Origin: Flavobacteriales bacterium
GTDB taxonomy: Bacteria > Bacteroidota > Bacteroidia > Flavobacteriales_E > Vicingaceae
Length of the DNA stretch: 33,331 nt
Assembly: GCA_013359255.1 (NCBI GenBank)
Contig: JABWCF010000024.1
Coordinates: 1 to 33,331, forward strand
Direction: 5' to 3'
Every line of letters begins with the position of its first letter. Position 1 is the stretch's first letter. Positions 1 through 7,733 of this stretch are shown in pieces. The position numbers and the translations under genes are program-made. Below the pieces are notes generated by a model that saw nothing but the letters and a program-made list of their open reading frames with translations, was not told where the DNA came from and searched no databases.

Positions 1-231
1 TTCCAGTATAAAAAATTGATCGGCTCCTGTATTAAAACTAAACCATTGCTCGGTTTGCCCATTACCAAAAATAAAAGATTGGGAATTATTACATTCCAAC
101 ACCGGATTTAAAATGGCTGCTGCTTGGCAAGAGTTGTTGTTTTGTGCATGGAGCATGCTAGTAACATTAACAAATACTGCAAACACAAGGGTTTTTAGTG
201 TCCCGAAAATGGGGGGGGGTAAGTGTTTCAT
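1..231 (-). CDS. secreted protein, N-terminal fragment (cut by window edge)
   Basis: The reading frame starts at an ATG at 229-231 and stays open for 77 codons to the left edge, so only the N-terminus is visible. It begins with a typical export signal: MKHL, three prolines, a hydrophobic stretch (TLKTLVFAVFVNV) and a likely cleavage site after MLHAQ. The mature part begins NNNSCQAAAILNPVLECNNS and shows no domain I can name. A Bacteroidota promoter lies 27 nt upstream. Codons 5-7 are nine consecutive C bases, which could cause slippage. An in-frame ATG at codon 26 would be a poor alternative start because it falls inside the signal peptide. It is probably an envelope or secreted protein; function unknown. 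Confidence 0.75.
   Translation of the reverse strand, partial: MKHLPPPIFGTLKTLVFAVFVNVTSMLHAQNNNSCQAAAILNPVLECNNSQSFIFGNGQTEQWFSFNTGADQFFILE
211..219 (-). repeat. 9-nt poly-C tract inside a start-proximal coding region
   Basis: Nine consecutive G on the plus strand (C on the coding strand) encode Pro-Pro-Pro at codons 5-7 of the secreted protein at 1-231. Tracts of this length are slippage-prone and stand out in AT-rich DNA. Confidence 0.8.
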
Positions 232-257
232 AATGAGTACTTTATAAAGGTGTGGTA

Positions 258-288
258 CAAAGATAAAGAAAAATAAAGAAGAGAACAA
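258..288 (-). promoter_or_regulatory. Bacteroidota-type promoter for the 1-231 gene
   Basis: On the minus strand TTG (286-288) is followed after 20 nt by TATCTTTG (258-265), matching the Bacteroidota primary-sigma consensus TTG-N19/20-TAnnTTTG. Transcription would start near 251, about 20 nt before the ATG. The -33 region overlaps one arm of an AT-rich inverted repeat (AATAATT 287-293 / AATTATT 301-307). Confidence 0.65.
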
Positions 289-390
289 TAATTATGTTGC
301 AATTATTATTGCTTTTGGTGTTGGCTTATGTTTTATGTATTCTGAATCTACATTTGCAAAGATTGTAGAAGATATCGGTAATACCTTTAT

Positions 391-1680
391 TTAGTTATAT
401 ACAAGCATTTTCATCGTCTTATTAATTTCATTTTCGAGTTTTTCCATGTCTTCATCAGAAATAACACTTGATAAAAACCATGCTTCAAACTGACTTGGCG
501 GAATGTAAATTCCATTTTCTATTAATCCCCAAAAAAATTGAGTGAATTGAGCCGTATTACATTCTTGAGCTTCAGTAAAATTGGTAATAGTTTTTTTGCT
601 GAAAAATGGATTAATCATAGAGCCAAATCGGTTTACGGTTAAATCAATTCCATTTGCTGCGGCTGCATCAAGCATGGTTTTTTCCAATTGCCCTGCTTGT
701 TGGTTAAATTTCTCGTATGGATTTTGAGCTTTTAATTCGGTTAATGTAGAAATGCCAGCAGCCATTGCCACAGGGTTTCCTGATAAAGTTCCTGCCTGAT
801 ACATGCTTCCGAGCGGTGATACATGGTTCATAATTTCTTCTCTTGCTCCGTAAGCTCCAACCGGAAAACCACCGCCAATTACTTTTCCTAAACACGTAAT
901 ATCTGCTTGTATGCCTAATAAATCTTGAGCTCCACCAAATTTAGAACGGAATCCAGTCATTACTTCATCAACCACCAATAATATTCCTGCATCTTGAGTG
1001 ATTTGTCGAAGTTCTTTGATAAACGAATCGGTAGGAACTACAACGCCCATGTTTCCTGCAATAGGTTCAATAAAAACTGCGGCAATATCGTTGTGTTTTT
1101 CGATGTGTGCTTTTACGCTTTGAATGTTGTTGTATTCTGCAATCAGCGTATCTTTTACTGCACTATCTGGCACGCCAGCACTTCCTGGTAAGCTATAGGT
1201 TACTAATCCTGAACCTGCTGCAACAAGCAGTGCATCGCTGTGTCCGTGGTAGCATCCAGCAAATTTGATGATTTTATTTTTTTTTGTAAAAGCTCTTGCC
1301 AAACGAATGGCACTTAAAATGGCCTCTGTTCCTGAGTTTACAAAACGCACTTTATCCATTCCTGGGAAAGCAGCACAAACCATTTCGGCTAAAATTATCT
1401 CATTTTCGGTACTTGCACCAAAACTAAATCCTTCGTTAACTTGTTTAGTTACGGCATCAATAACATGTTGATTTCCATGTCCAAGAATCATTGGGCCATA
1501 GGAAAGAACTAAATCAATGTATTCGTTTCCATCAACATCATAAATTTTTGAGCCTTTAGCATTTTTGATAAACAAAGGGTTTCCACCTACCGACTTAAAT
1601 GCTCTAACAGGTGAATTAACCGAGCCAACTAAGTGTTTGAGTCCTTTATTGTAGAGTTCTTGTGATTTTGTGTTGTTCAT
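391..1680 (-). CDS. hemL: glutamate-1-semialdehyde 2,1-aminomutase
   Basis: HemL is a cytosolic PLP enzyme that isomerises glutamate-1-semialdehyde to 5-aminolevulinate, completing the C5 route that HemA begins. The 429-residue length is normal. Visible class-III aminotransferase landmarks are VNSGTEA (115-121), CYHGHSDA (143-150), VVDEVMTGFR (236-245) and the PLP lysine K266 in CLGKVIGGG. It is the last gene of the run hemAC-hemD-hemB-hemL, separated from hemB by 124 nt of hairpin-rich repeat DNA, so transcription may be attenuated before it. I see no clear promoter of its own. The ATG at 1678-1680 fits family starts. Confidence 0.97.
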   Translation of the reverse strand: MNNTKSQELYNKGLKHLVGSVNSPVRAFKSVGGNPLFIKNAKGSKIYDVDGNEYIDLVLSYGPMILGHGNQHVIDAVTKQVNEGFSFGASTENEIILAEMVCAAFPGMDKVRFVNSGTEAILSAIRLARAFTKKNKIIKFAGCYHGHSDALLVAAGSGLVTYSLPGSAGVPDSAVKDTLIAEYNNIQSVKAHIEKHNDIAAVFIEPIAGNMGVVVPTDSFIKELRQITQDAGILLVVDEVMTGFRSKFGGAQDLLGIQADITCLGKVIGGGFPVGAYGAREEIMNHVSPLGSMYQAGTLSGNPVAMAAGISTLTELKAQNPYEKFNQQAGQLEKTMLDAAAANGIDLTVNRFGSMINPFFSKKTITNFTEAQECNTAQFTQFFWGLIENGIYIPPSQFEAWFLSSVISDEDMEKLENEINKTMKMLVYN

Positions 1681-1697
1681 ATTTAATCTTTATCGTC

Positions 1698-1718
1698 ATT
1701 CCGGGCTTGACCCGGAAT
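1698..1718. repeat. REP-like palindrome between hemB and hemL
   Basis: ATTCCGGG (1698-1705) and CCCGGAAT (1711-1718) form a perfect 8-bp stem around a 5-nt loop (CTTGA). This GC-rich element is conspicuous in AT-rich surroundings and resembles intergenic REP-type palindromes found dispersed in many bacterial genomes. No T-run follows on either strand, so a simple intrinsic terminator is unlikely. Confidence 0.6.
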
Positions 1719-1760
1719 CTGTTAATTATATTTGGTTTTCTGTTCATATTACACACCCCT

Positions 1761-1819
1761 GATTTTGTAACCACGCGAAAAGCGTGAACAAAATCTATCC
1801 CCTCTCAAGAGGGGATAGA
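1761..1819. repeat. tandem hairpin element overlapping the 3' end of hemB
   Basis: Two adjoining inverted repeats. The first pairs GATTTTGT (1761-1768) with ACAAAATC (1788-1795), enclosing CACGC (1772-1776) / GCGTG (1782-1786). The second is a perfect 12-bp stem, 1794-1805 against 1808-1819, with a 2-nt loop; its core is CCCCTCT / AGAGGGG. The second hairpin contains the hemB stop codon (1805-1807) and the codons just before it, so repeat DNA encodes the end of HemB. As RNA these could stabilise the hemAC-hemD-hemB message or weaken read-through into hemL. Confidence 0.6.
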
Positions 1820-2779
1820 GGGGGTTAATACTCTAGCAGCCTCTTTTGCAAAGTAGGTAATAATAATATCAGCTCCTGCTCTTTTAATAGAAAGTAAGGT
1901 TTCCATCATTACTTTAGTTTCGTCAATCCATCCGTTTTTACCTGCGGCTTTTATCATAGCATATTCGCCGCTAACATTGTAAGCCGCAATGGGTAAGTTA
2001 AAATTATTTTTCAAATCTCTTATAATGTCTAAATACGATAAAGCAGGCTTTACCATTAAAATAGCTGCACCTTCATCAACATCGGCTTGAGCTTCTTTAA
2101 TGGCTTCGTTGCGGTTTGCTGAATCCATTTGATAGGTTCTTCTGTCGCCAAAAGTTGGTGTAGAATCGGCAGCATCTCTAAACGGACCATAATACGCGGA
2201 AGCATATTTTACCGAATATCCCATAATGGGAATGTGATGAAATCCATTTTTGTCTAATTCATCTCTAATTTCACGAACGGCAAAATCCATCATGCCAGAT
2301 GGAGCAACCATATCAACACCTGCTTTGGCTTGTGCCAATACTTGTTTCCGTAGGTTTTTAAGTGTTAGTTCATTGTCTACATCGTGGTTGCACAACACTC
2401 CGCAGTGCCCGTGATTGGTGTATTCACAAAAACAAACATCGGCAGTGACTTGAAGGGTTGGATAATTTTTTTTGATGTAACGTATCGCTTGTTGAATGAT
2501 ACCATTTTCATTCCAGCTTTCAGAGCCTTCCGCATCTTTATGTAAAGGAATTCCGAAAAGAATAACCGATTTTATTCCTAAGGCTACCACCTCGTTTAAC
2601 TCATCGTTGATTTGGTCTAACGAATAGCGAAAAATACCGGGCATAGAAGCAATTTCTTTTTTTATGTTGTTGCCTTCTTCGATAAATAAAGGGTATATAA
2701 AATCGGAAACACTCAAGTGGGTTTCACGAAACTGAGTTCTAATTTCTTCGGTTTTTCGATTTTCTCGTAAGCCTTTCAT
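1805..2779 (-). CDS. hemB: porphobilinogen synthase (5-aminolevulinate dehydratase)
   Basis: HemB condenses two 5-aminolevulinate molecules into porphobilinogen in the cytosol. At 324 residues it has normal length. It shows the cysteine-rich zinc site (C116, C118, C126 in [14 protein letters not shown]), the substrate lysine K191 ([17 protein letters not shown]) and the Schiff-base lysine K244 ([12 protein letters not shown]). The frame is open to 2896, but family alignment supports the ATG at 2777-2779, which overlaps the hemD stop as ATGA; the upstream codons are hemD in another frame. The C-terminal tail TPSIPS is encoded by an intergenic hairpin repeat and is probably not an ancestral part of the enzyme. 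Confidence 0.96.
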   Translation of the reverse strand: MKGLRENRKTEEIRTQFRETHLSVSDFIYPLFIEEGNNIKKEIASMPGIFRYSLDQINDELNEVVALGIKSVILFGIPLHKDAEGSESWNENGIIQQAIRYIKKNYPTLQVTADVCFCEYTNHGHCGVLCNHDVDNELTLKNLRKQVLAQAKAGVDMVAPSGMMDFAVREIRDELDKNGFHHIPIMGYSVKYASAYYGPFRDAADSTPTFGDRRTYQMDSANRNEAIKEAQADVDEGAAILMVKPALSYLDIIRDLKNNFNLPIAAYNVSGEYAMIKAAGKNGWIDETKVMMETLLSIKRAGADIIITYFAKEAARVLTPSIPS

Positions 2780-3522
2780 ACCCGATTCAGTTTTATAATG
2801 GCCTGTAATATTCCTTCGATGGTATGCGGAAAAGCAACCGCATGAACCGTTATTCCATTTTCTTCGGCTGCAATTTTTGTTTCCATGCCAATACAAACCA
2901 CTTTGCTTTCTGCATAATGTATATTGTATTTTTTTGTAAGCATAATAAAATTATTGGCCGTTGAACCGCTTGTAAAAGTAATGAAATCGATTTTTTCAGA
3001 AAATATTTTTTCTATGCTTTCTTTGTCATGAGCAGTGGGAACATTTTCGTAAACCACCATTTTTTCAACTTGGCAATTTTTCTTCGTTAGTCCCTTGTAC
3101 AATAAATCATCTGATAATGATGATTGCGGAATAAGTATTTTTTCGTTTGCAGAAACTGTTATGCTATCTAAAAGCGATTCTGCTGTATAATTTTCCGGAA
3201 TAAAGTGGGTACTGTAGCCAATTCCCTTAAGGTAATCGCTCGTTTTTTTTCCCACACAAGCAATTTTAATATGGGTGGGGAGAGGTTGATTGCAGAAATG
3301 AAAAAAATATTTTACAGCATTGCTGCTGGTAAAAATAATTTGATGAAATGAATGTAAAGCCGCAATTTTTTGGTGTATCTCTTCTGTATTTTGTGCAGGA
3401 ACTATTTTAATTAAGGGTAGTAAAACAGGAATGGCTCCATATTTTTTTAATAGAAGAACAAAAGGTGCCGATTGTTCTGCGGAGCGAGTAACAAGAATAC
3501 GTTTATTCTGAAGTGGTTTCAC
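2776..3522 (-). CDS. hemD: uroporphyrinogen-III synthase
   Basis: HemD cyclises hydroxymethylbilane with inversion of ring D to give uroporphyrinogen III. Sequence conservation in this family is low, but the 248-residue length, the opening KRILVTRS, the central [14 protein letters not shown] and the C-terminal [17 protein letters not shown] followed by [11 protein letters not shown] match its two-domain pattern. The start at 3522 lies 20 nt inside the end of the hemA-hemC gene and the stop overlaps the hemB ATG. It is therefore translationally coupled on both sides, and it sits directly after the domain (HemC) that makes its substrate. Confidence 0.92.
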   Translation of the reverse strand: MKPLQNKRILVTRSAEQSAPFVLLLKKYGAIPVLLPLIKIVPAQNTEEIHQKIAALHSFHQIIFTSSNAVKYFFHFCNQPLPTHIKIACVGKKTSDYLKGIGYSTHFIPENYTAESLLDSITVSANEKILIPQSSLSDDLLYKGLTKKNCQVEKMVVYENVPTAHDKESIEKIFSEKIDFITFTSGSTANNFIMLTKKYNIHYAESKVVCIGMETKIAAEENGITVHAVAFPHTIEGILQAIIKLNRV

Positions 3523-5692
3523 GAAAAGCCGATTTAGACTCTAATCCGCACTTTTCTTTTACAAGTGCCGCTAATTCGCCCGAAATTCGCATGTATTGAT
3601 TTTGCGGGGCTTTCATAGTTTCCTTTACTACAGAAGAACCATCATCGGTAGCATAGAAGCCTTTAATGGTGATATTATTTTTCTTCAATTCAGAAAATAC
3701 GGCAATTGGATAATTACAACCTCCGCCTAATGAAATCAGAAAGTGTCTTTCGGCTTTAGTGGCAATACGTGTTGGTTCGTGGTTTAAAAGAGAAACCAAA
3801 TCGGAGATATAATTTTTTTCATCTCTAGTTTCAATGGCTAACGCTCCCTGCCCTGCGGCCGGAAGCATTTCGTCTAAAGTAAATACTTGCGTTGCCAGAT
3901 GCAGCATTTCCAGTCGTTTTAATCCAGCAGCGGCAAGTACAATGGCATCGTATTCTCCGTCTTCCATTTTTTTTATGCGTGTATCTACGTTGCCTTGTAT
4001 GTGCTTAATTTGAATATCGGGACGGAGCATGCGTAGCTGAATATCTCTTCTCAAGCTGCCTGTGCCTATTATTGCATTGGCGGACAAATCTTCTAGGCGT
4101 ATATTATTTTTAGAAATAAGCACATCGTTTGCCGGTTCGCGTTCGGTTACAGCACAAATTTTTAAACCTTCAATATTTTCTACAGGCAAATCTTTAAAGC
4201 TGTGTACAGCCAAATCTATTTCTCCTTGCAATAAGTGTTTTTGAATGGCTGTGGTAAATGCTCCTACCACGTTAATATCGCCTTCATCACCATTGGTGCG
4301 AATTACTTTGGTAATAAATTCGTATTGGGGTTCGTGTTTTTTTAGTTCCTCAATCATCATCTGAGTTTGGGTAAGGGCCAGTTTGCTGCCTCTGGTTCCA
4401 ACGATAATTTTTTTCTTGGGAACAAAAATAGTTACATCGTTTACATCAAATATATCTTGCACGGTATGTAGCGGGTTTTGGTCTATATGTAAATTATCGG
4501 CAATGCGTTTTATTCCTTGAATGGGCGATTTGGTTATTTTCCGCATCATACGATGAGTAAATCGCATAATGAGTTCTTTCTGCTGGTCGGAGATATTTCC
4601 CAATTTTGGAAGAAGCCATTTTAGCTCCTCCATTTTTATTTCATCAAGGTTATGCCAGTAGGCTTCCAAAATAGGGGCTACTTTTCGGTGTTTAAGCCAT
4701 TCGCTGAAATGTTTTACTTTTTCGTTGATGATAACATGTGCCTGCGGAATTTCGTTGTACCTTTTCAGTAAGCCTTCGTAAGTTAATTTTTTTATATCGT
4801 CTAAATCGTACAAATCTATGTTGGGGTGTAGTTTTAAACTTGGATTAAAATTACGAGGCACCCCAAAATCTATAAATAGTTTTTTGTTTCCCACCCCAAG
4901 AGCAAATTCTGCACGTTTACATTTGCTGTTTTGGAGTTCCTGTTCGCTGAGTATGTTTATTTCGCCTTGTGTTCCTCCTATTACAATATCGGTAGAAGTA
5001 ATGGTGGTATATAAATCTTTCAGTTCAATGGCTTCTCCTCCCCATTCTTTTGCCATTTTTTCGGCTCGGTCCATCTCGTGACTGGAAATATATAATTTTT
5101 TAATTTTTGAACGATCTAAAATAGTGGTTACCAAGTTGGCCATATTCCCTGTTCCAATAACCAGTAATGTGGAATCGGGCAAATGATACCCATGTTTTTC
5201 AATTATTTCAAAACCAACGGTGGCCAGTGAAGCGGAGTATTTCCCAATTTTAGTTTCAAGGCGTACCCGTTTACCGGTATGTATGGCTTGGCGAACCATT
5301 TCGTCTAATACGGGTCCGGTAGATTTTGCCTGACGACCATAGTCTAAAGCTTGTTTTATTTGCCCTAGTATCTGGTGCTCGCCCACAGCTTGTGATTCTA
5401 ATCCGGCAGCGGTATTAAAAAGGTTGGTAATAGAAATATCGGTATCGGGCAGTATGTTTAAATATTGCCTGGAAATTCCCATACGGTTAAAAAAATCAAT
5501 GAGTGGCTGTATGTTCGAAGTGTATGCGTAAATAGACAAGCGGTTGCAGGTAGAAAGAATAATTGCTTCCTTGCAATCCTTTTTTAAATCGGTTAGAGCA
5601 TCTATGGTTTGCTTTTTATTGAGGGCTACTTTTTCGCGAACCGAAATAGGTGCAAACTTGTGACTTAATTCTACTCCCAGTATTTTATCCAT
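3503..5692 (-). CDS. hemA-hemC: fused glutamyl-tRNA reductase / hydroxymethylbilane synthase
   Basis: One uninterrupted 729-residue frame carries two heme enzymes. Residues about 1-418 are glutamyl-tRNA reductase: the catalytic-cysteine region LSTCNR, AVGEHQILGQIKQA, and a Rossmann motif VIGTGNMA. Residues about 425-729 are porphobilinogen deaminase: VGTRGSKLALTQTQM, AVHSFKDLP (catalytic Asp), GTGSLRRDIQLR, HIQGNVDTR and the dipyrromethane-cofactor cysteine in LGGGCNYPIAVF. Each half has full single-enzyme length. I chose the ATG at 5690-5692 (MDKILGV) because the longer frame, opening at 5725, would overlap the -7 promoter element. The residues after the catalytic Cys (STCNRLS) depart from the common STCNRTE. 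First gene of the hem operon. Confidence 0.93.
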   Translation of the reverse strand: MDKILGVELSHKFAPISVREKVALNKKQTIDALTDLKKDCKEAIILSTCNRLSIYAYTSNIQPLIDFFNRMGISRQYLNILPDTDISITNLFNTAAGLESQAVGEHQILGQIKQALDYGRQAKSTGPVLDEMVRQAIHTGKRVRLETKIGKYSASLATVGFEIIEKHGYHLPDSTLLVIGTGNMANLVTTILDRSKIKKLYISSHEMDRAEKMAKEWGGEAIELKDLYTTITSTDIVIGGTQGEINILSEQELQNSKCKRAEFALGVGNKKLFIDFGVPRNFNPSLKLHPNIDLYDLDDIKKLTYEGLLKRYNEIPQAHVIINEKVKHFSEWLKHRKVAPILEAYWHNLDEIKMEELKWLLPKLGNISDQQKELIMRFTHRMMRKITKSPIQGIKRIADNLHIDQNPLHTVQDIFDVNDVTIFVPKKKIIVGTRGSKLALTQTQMMIEELKKHEPQYEFITKVIRTNGDEGDINVVGAFTTAIQKHLLQGEIDLAVHSFKDLPVENIEGLKICAVTEREPANDVLISKNNIRLEDLSANAIIGTGSLRRDIQLRMLRPDIQIKHIQGNVDTRIKKMEDGEYDAIVLAAAGLKRLEMLHLATQVFTLDEMLPAAGQGALAIETRDEKNYISDLVSLLNHEPTRIATKAERHFLISLGGGCNYPIAVFSELKKNNITIKGFYATDDGSSVVKETMKAPQNQYMRISGELAALVKEKCGLESKSAFRETTSE

Positions 5693-5714
5693 GTATCCCG
5701 CTTTTATGGGTAGG

Positions 5715-5722
5715 CAAATGTA
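5715..5722 (-). promoter_or_regulatory. -7 element of the hem operon promoter
   Basis: TACATTTG on the minus strand matches TAnnTTTG. The start codon at 5692 lies 22 nt downstream, leaving a leader of roughly 15 nt. No good TTG is present at the expected -33 position, so the promoter may be weak or activator-dependent. Confidence 0.45.
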
Positions 5723-5743
5723 CAAATGTTCTATGTATCTGTT

Positions 5744-5757
5744 CTGATTTTAATCAG
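5744..5757. promoter_or_regulatory. possible operator palindrome between hemA-hemC and the ModE-like gene
   Basis: CTGATT-TT-AATCAG is a perfect 6-bp inverted repeat 22 nt upstream of the hem -7 element, about where the -33 box should be, and 85 nt before the divergent regulator gene. It could bind a regulator of either unit. It is short enough that chance is possible. Confidence 0.3.
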
Positions 5758-5841
5758 TTATTTTACTGCTAAAAAATAGGAATAGGTAACCATTATAAAG
5801 GTTTATGTAACTTTACTACCGAAATTTAGAAAATAAATAAT

Positions 5842-6180
5842 ATGAGCCCCTTCACAGTAAAAAGTCGTATTTGGATTGAGAGTTCTAAAGGTATTTATTT
5901 GGGTTACGGCAAAATAGCCTTGCTCGAAAAAATTTTAGAAACGGGTTCTATTAATTCGGCAGCCAAAGAGTTGGGATTATCTTATAAAAAAGCTTGGAAG
6001 TTAATTGAAAGTATGAATGCTCAAAGTACATCACCCTTGGTAAAAACCGAAACAGGGGGTAAAGGGGGTGGAGGAACAGTGGTTACTAAAGCCGGATTAA
6101 AGGCCATAAAAGCCTTTAACAAACTAGATAAAAAATGCAAAAAAGCATTGGCCAAAGAATTCAAAAAAATGAATTTCTGA
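5842..6180 (+). CDS. ModE-like winged-helix regulator (DNA-binding domain only)
   Basis: This 112-residue protein matches the N-terminal DNA-binding domain of molybdate regulator ModE: an opening beta-strand region (VKSRIWIE), then a LysR-type helix-turn-helix at about residues 27-60 (KILETGSINSAAKELGLS, YKKAWKLIESMN), a glycine-rich wing (GGKGGGG) and a lysine-rich end. Full-length ModE has an additional C-terminal pair of molybdate-binding (TOBE) domains, which are absent here. It lies 30 nt before mobA and moaD on the same strand, so control of molybdenum-cofactor genes is likely, but the protein cannot sense molybdate through the usual domain. Specific target sites are unknown. Confidence 0.82.
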   Translation: MSPFTVKSRIWIESSKGIYLGYGKIALLEKILETGSINSAAKELGLSYKKAWKLIESMNAQSTSPLVKTETGGKGGGGTVVTKAGLKAIKAFNKLDKKCKKALAKEFKKMNF

Positions 6181-6210
6181 TTTAAACTCTTTTATCGAAT
6201 ATTTTACATC

Positions 6211-6789
6211 ATGCCAAATCAATTAGCCGCTATTTTACTTGCCGGAGGAAACAGCACAAGAATGGGAAGCAATAAGGCATTGCTTGAAGTTGAGGGGATG
6301 ATGATGTTTGAAAAAGTGCTGAACGAAATAGAAAAAATAACTCCACATATTTTTATTTCATCGAACCAAAAATTACCATTAAAGAAAATATATCCTGTTA
6401 TACCCGATTCCATTTCCAATAAAGGTCCTATGGGAGGTATATACAGCGTGCTAGAGCAGAGTAATTTTGACAATTATATTGTGGTAAGTTGCGATGCCCC
6501 CTTTATTAAAAAAGAACTAATAGACCTTTTACTGAACGAACATTGTAACACCGCAGTTGTTCCTGTATGGGAAAACAAAATGTATCCTTTTCCCGGTATT
6601 TACAGCAGAAGTATTAAAAATATATTGCAAGAACAGTTGAAAAAAAATCAACTTAAAATGAAAGATCTTTTAAACTTCATTCAGGCAAAAGAAGTAGAAA
6701 TATACTCCTCGCTGAAATGGATGAATAAAAATATTTTTTTAAATATAAATACCCCTCAAGAATATAAAGCCATAAGCGTATGCAACTAA
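6211..6789 (+). CDS. mobA: molybdenum cofactor guanylyltransferase
   Basis: MobA transfers GMP from GTP to molybdopterin to form the guanine dinucleotide form of the molybdenum cofactor. The nucleotide-binding signature LAGGNSTRMGSNKALL occupies residues 10-25, followed by GPMGGIYSVLEQS and the metal-site strand VVSCDAPF. The 192-residue length is typical. It follows the ModE-like gene by 30 nt, and its last 10 nt overlap moaD, indicating one transcript. The other cofactor genes (moaA, moaC, moaE, moeA) are not in this window. A related NTP-transferase role (MocA-like) cannot be fully excluded, but the moaD partner favours MobA. Confidence 0.88.
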   Translation: MPNQLAAILLAGGNSTRMGSNKALLEVEGMMMFEKVLNEIEKITPHIFISSNQKLPLKKIYPVIPDSISNKGPMGGIYSVLEQSNFDNYIVVSCDAPFIKKELIDLLLNEHCNTAVVPVWENKMYPFPGIYSRSIKNILQEQLKKNQLKMKDLLNFIQAKEVEIYSSLKWMNKNIFLNINTPQEYKAISVCN

Positions 6790-7019
6790 AAATAATTTAT
6801 TTCGGACAAGCGGCCGAAGCTACCGGAAAAAAAGAGGAAGAGAGAGATATAATTTCTTCTACTACTGTAGAAGCACTAAAAAATACTCTTCAGGATGTGT
6901 ATCCAGAACTTAAAAAATTTCCTTTTCAAATAGCTGTAAACCAAACATTGGTTAATGCAGATTTTGAAATAAACGAAAATGCAGAGATAGCTATTCTTCC
7001 ACCCTACGCAGGTGGATAA
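6780..7019 (+). CDS. moaD: molybdopterin synthase sulfur-carrier subunit
   Basis: MoaD is a small beta-grasp protein whose C-terminal glycine is thiocarboxylated to supply sulfur for molybdopterin formation with MoaE. The 79-residue length and the terminal ILPPYAGG are diagnostic: the di-glycine sits exactly at the end. Its start lies inside the end of mobA (10-nt overlap), implying coupled translation. Its stop codon directly abuts the stop of the convergent gene at 7020, with no intergenic base. The catalytic partner moaE is not in this window. ThiS-like carriers also end in GG, but the ILPPYAGG ending and the mobA neighbour fit MoaD better. Confidence 0.92.
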   Translation: MQLKIIYFGQAAEATGKKEEERDIISSTTVEALKNTLQDVYPELKKFPFQIAVNQTLVNADFEINENAEIAILPPYAGG

Positions 7020-7544
7020 TTATTTTTCCTCTTTTCTAAACCACTCGGAATACATAATGTAGTTATCGGCAATGCGTTGAATTTCTCCTCTAAAAAGTTC
7101 GGGACTTACTTCCTTTACTTTTTTGGCAGGTACACCGGCATAGATGCTACCCGATTCCACATATGTTCCTTCCAGTAAAACGGCACCCGCAGCAATAATA
7201 CAATTACTTTCTACCACACAAGCGTCCATTACAATGGCCCCCATGCCTATTAATACATTATCGTGTATGGTACAACCGTGCACTATGGCGTTATGTCCAA
7301 TAGACACATTATTGCCAATAGTAGTAGGGTGTTTTTGATAGGTGCAATGTATTACCGCATTATCTTGCACGTTTACCTTGTTTCCCATTTTTATAAAATG
7401 CACATCGCCACGCACTACGGCATTAAACCAAATACTGCAATCATTGCCCATTTCTACCTCGCCCACTATGGTTGCATTTTCGGCCAAATAACAGTTTTTT
7501 CCAAATACCGGTGTTTTGCCTTTTACAGATTTTACAAGTGCCAT
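7020..7544 (-). CDS. gamma-carbonic-anhydrase-like hexapeptide-repeat protein
   Basis: This 174-residue protein is a left-handed beta-helix of the YrdA/PaaY/CaiE gamma-carbonic-anhydrase family. Repeated [ILV]-G-x-x hexapeptides run through the middle (ATIVGEVEMGNDCSIWFNAV, TIGNNVSIGHNAIVHG, NVLIGMGAIVMDACVV). The three zinc-ligand histidines are present: H66 (AVIHCT), H84 and H89 (SIGHNAIVHG). Family members are trimers with zinc at subunit interfaces; many are poor or inactive anhydrases, so the exact activity here is uncertain. It is transcribed alone, convergent with moaD. I see only a weak promoter upstream. Confidence 0.88.
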   Translation of the reverse strand: MALVKSVKGKTPVFGKNCYLAENATIVGEVEMGNDCSIWFNAVVRGDVHFIKMGNKVNVQDNAVIHCTYQKHPTTIGNNVSIGHNAIVHGCTIHDNVLIGMGAIVMDACVVESNCIIAAGAVLLEGTYVESGSIYAGVPAKKVKEVSPELFRGEIQRIADNYIMYSEWFRKEEK

Positions 7545-7733
7545 ATTTATTTTTTTGTGCTAAATTACTTTAATGAGGCTGTTAGTTGAAAAAATGTTTA
7601 TGTTTAATTTTTTATCAATGATAATGCTCTTAAAAGACAGAATACAAATGGTTATAATCATATGTTTCTTAAAGCATATTTTTTTCAACTTTCAGTTTTC
7701 TCATTTACATCTAAACCTTTATACATTAAAATT

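Noticed and set aside
372-390. Possible terminator after hemL
   Set aside because: Only a 3-bp GGT/ACC pairing is present; too weak to call.
2780-2896. N-terminal extension of hemB
   Set aside because: The frame is open but these codons overlap hemD in another frame and do not look like HemB; the ATG at 2779 with ATGA coupling is better.
7144-7589. Plus-strand frames over the gamma-carbonic-anhydrase-like gene
   Set aside because: They are shadows of a clear coding gene on the minus strand.
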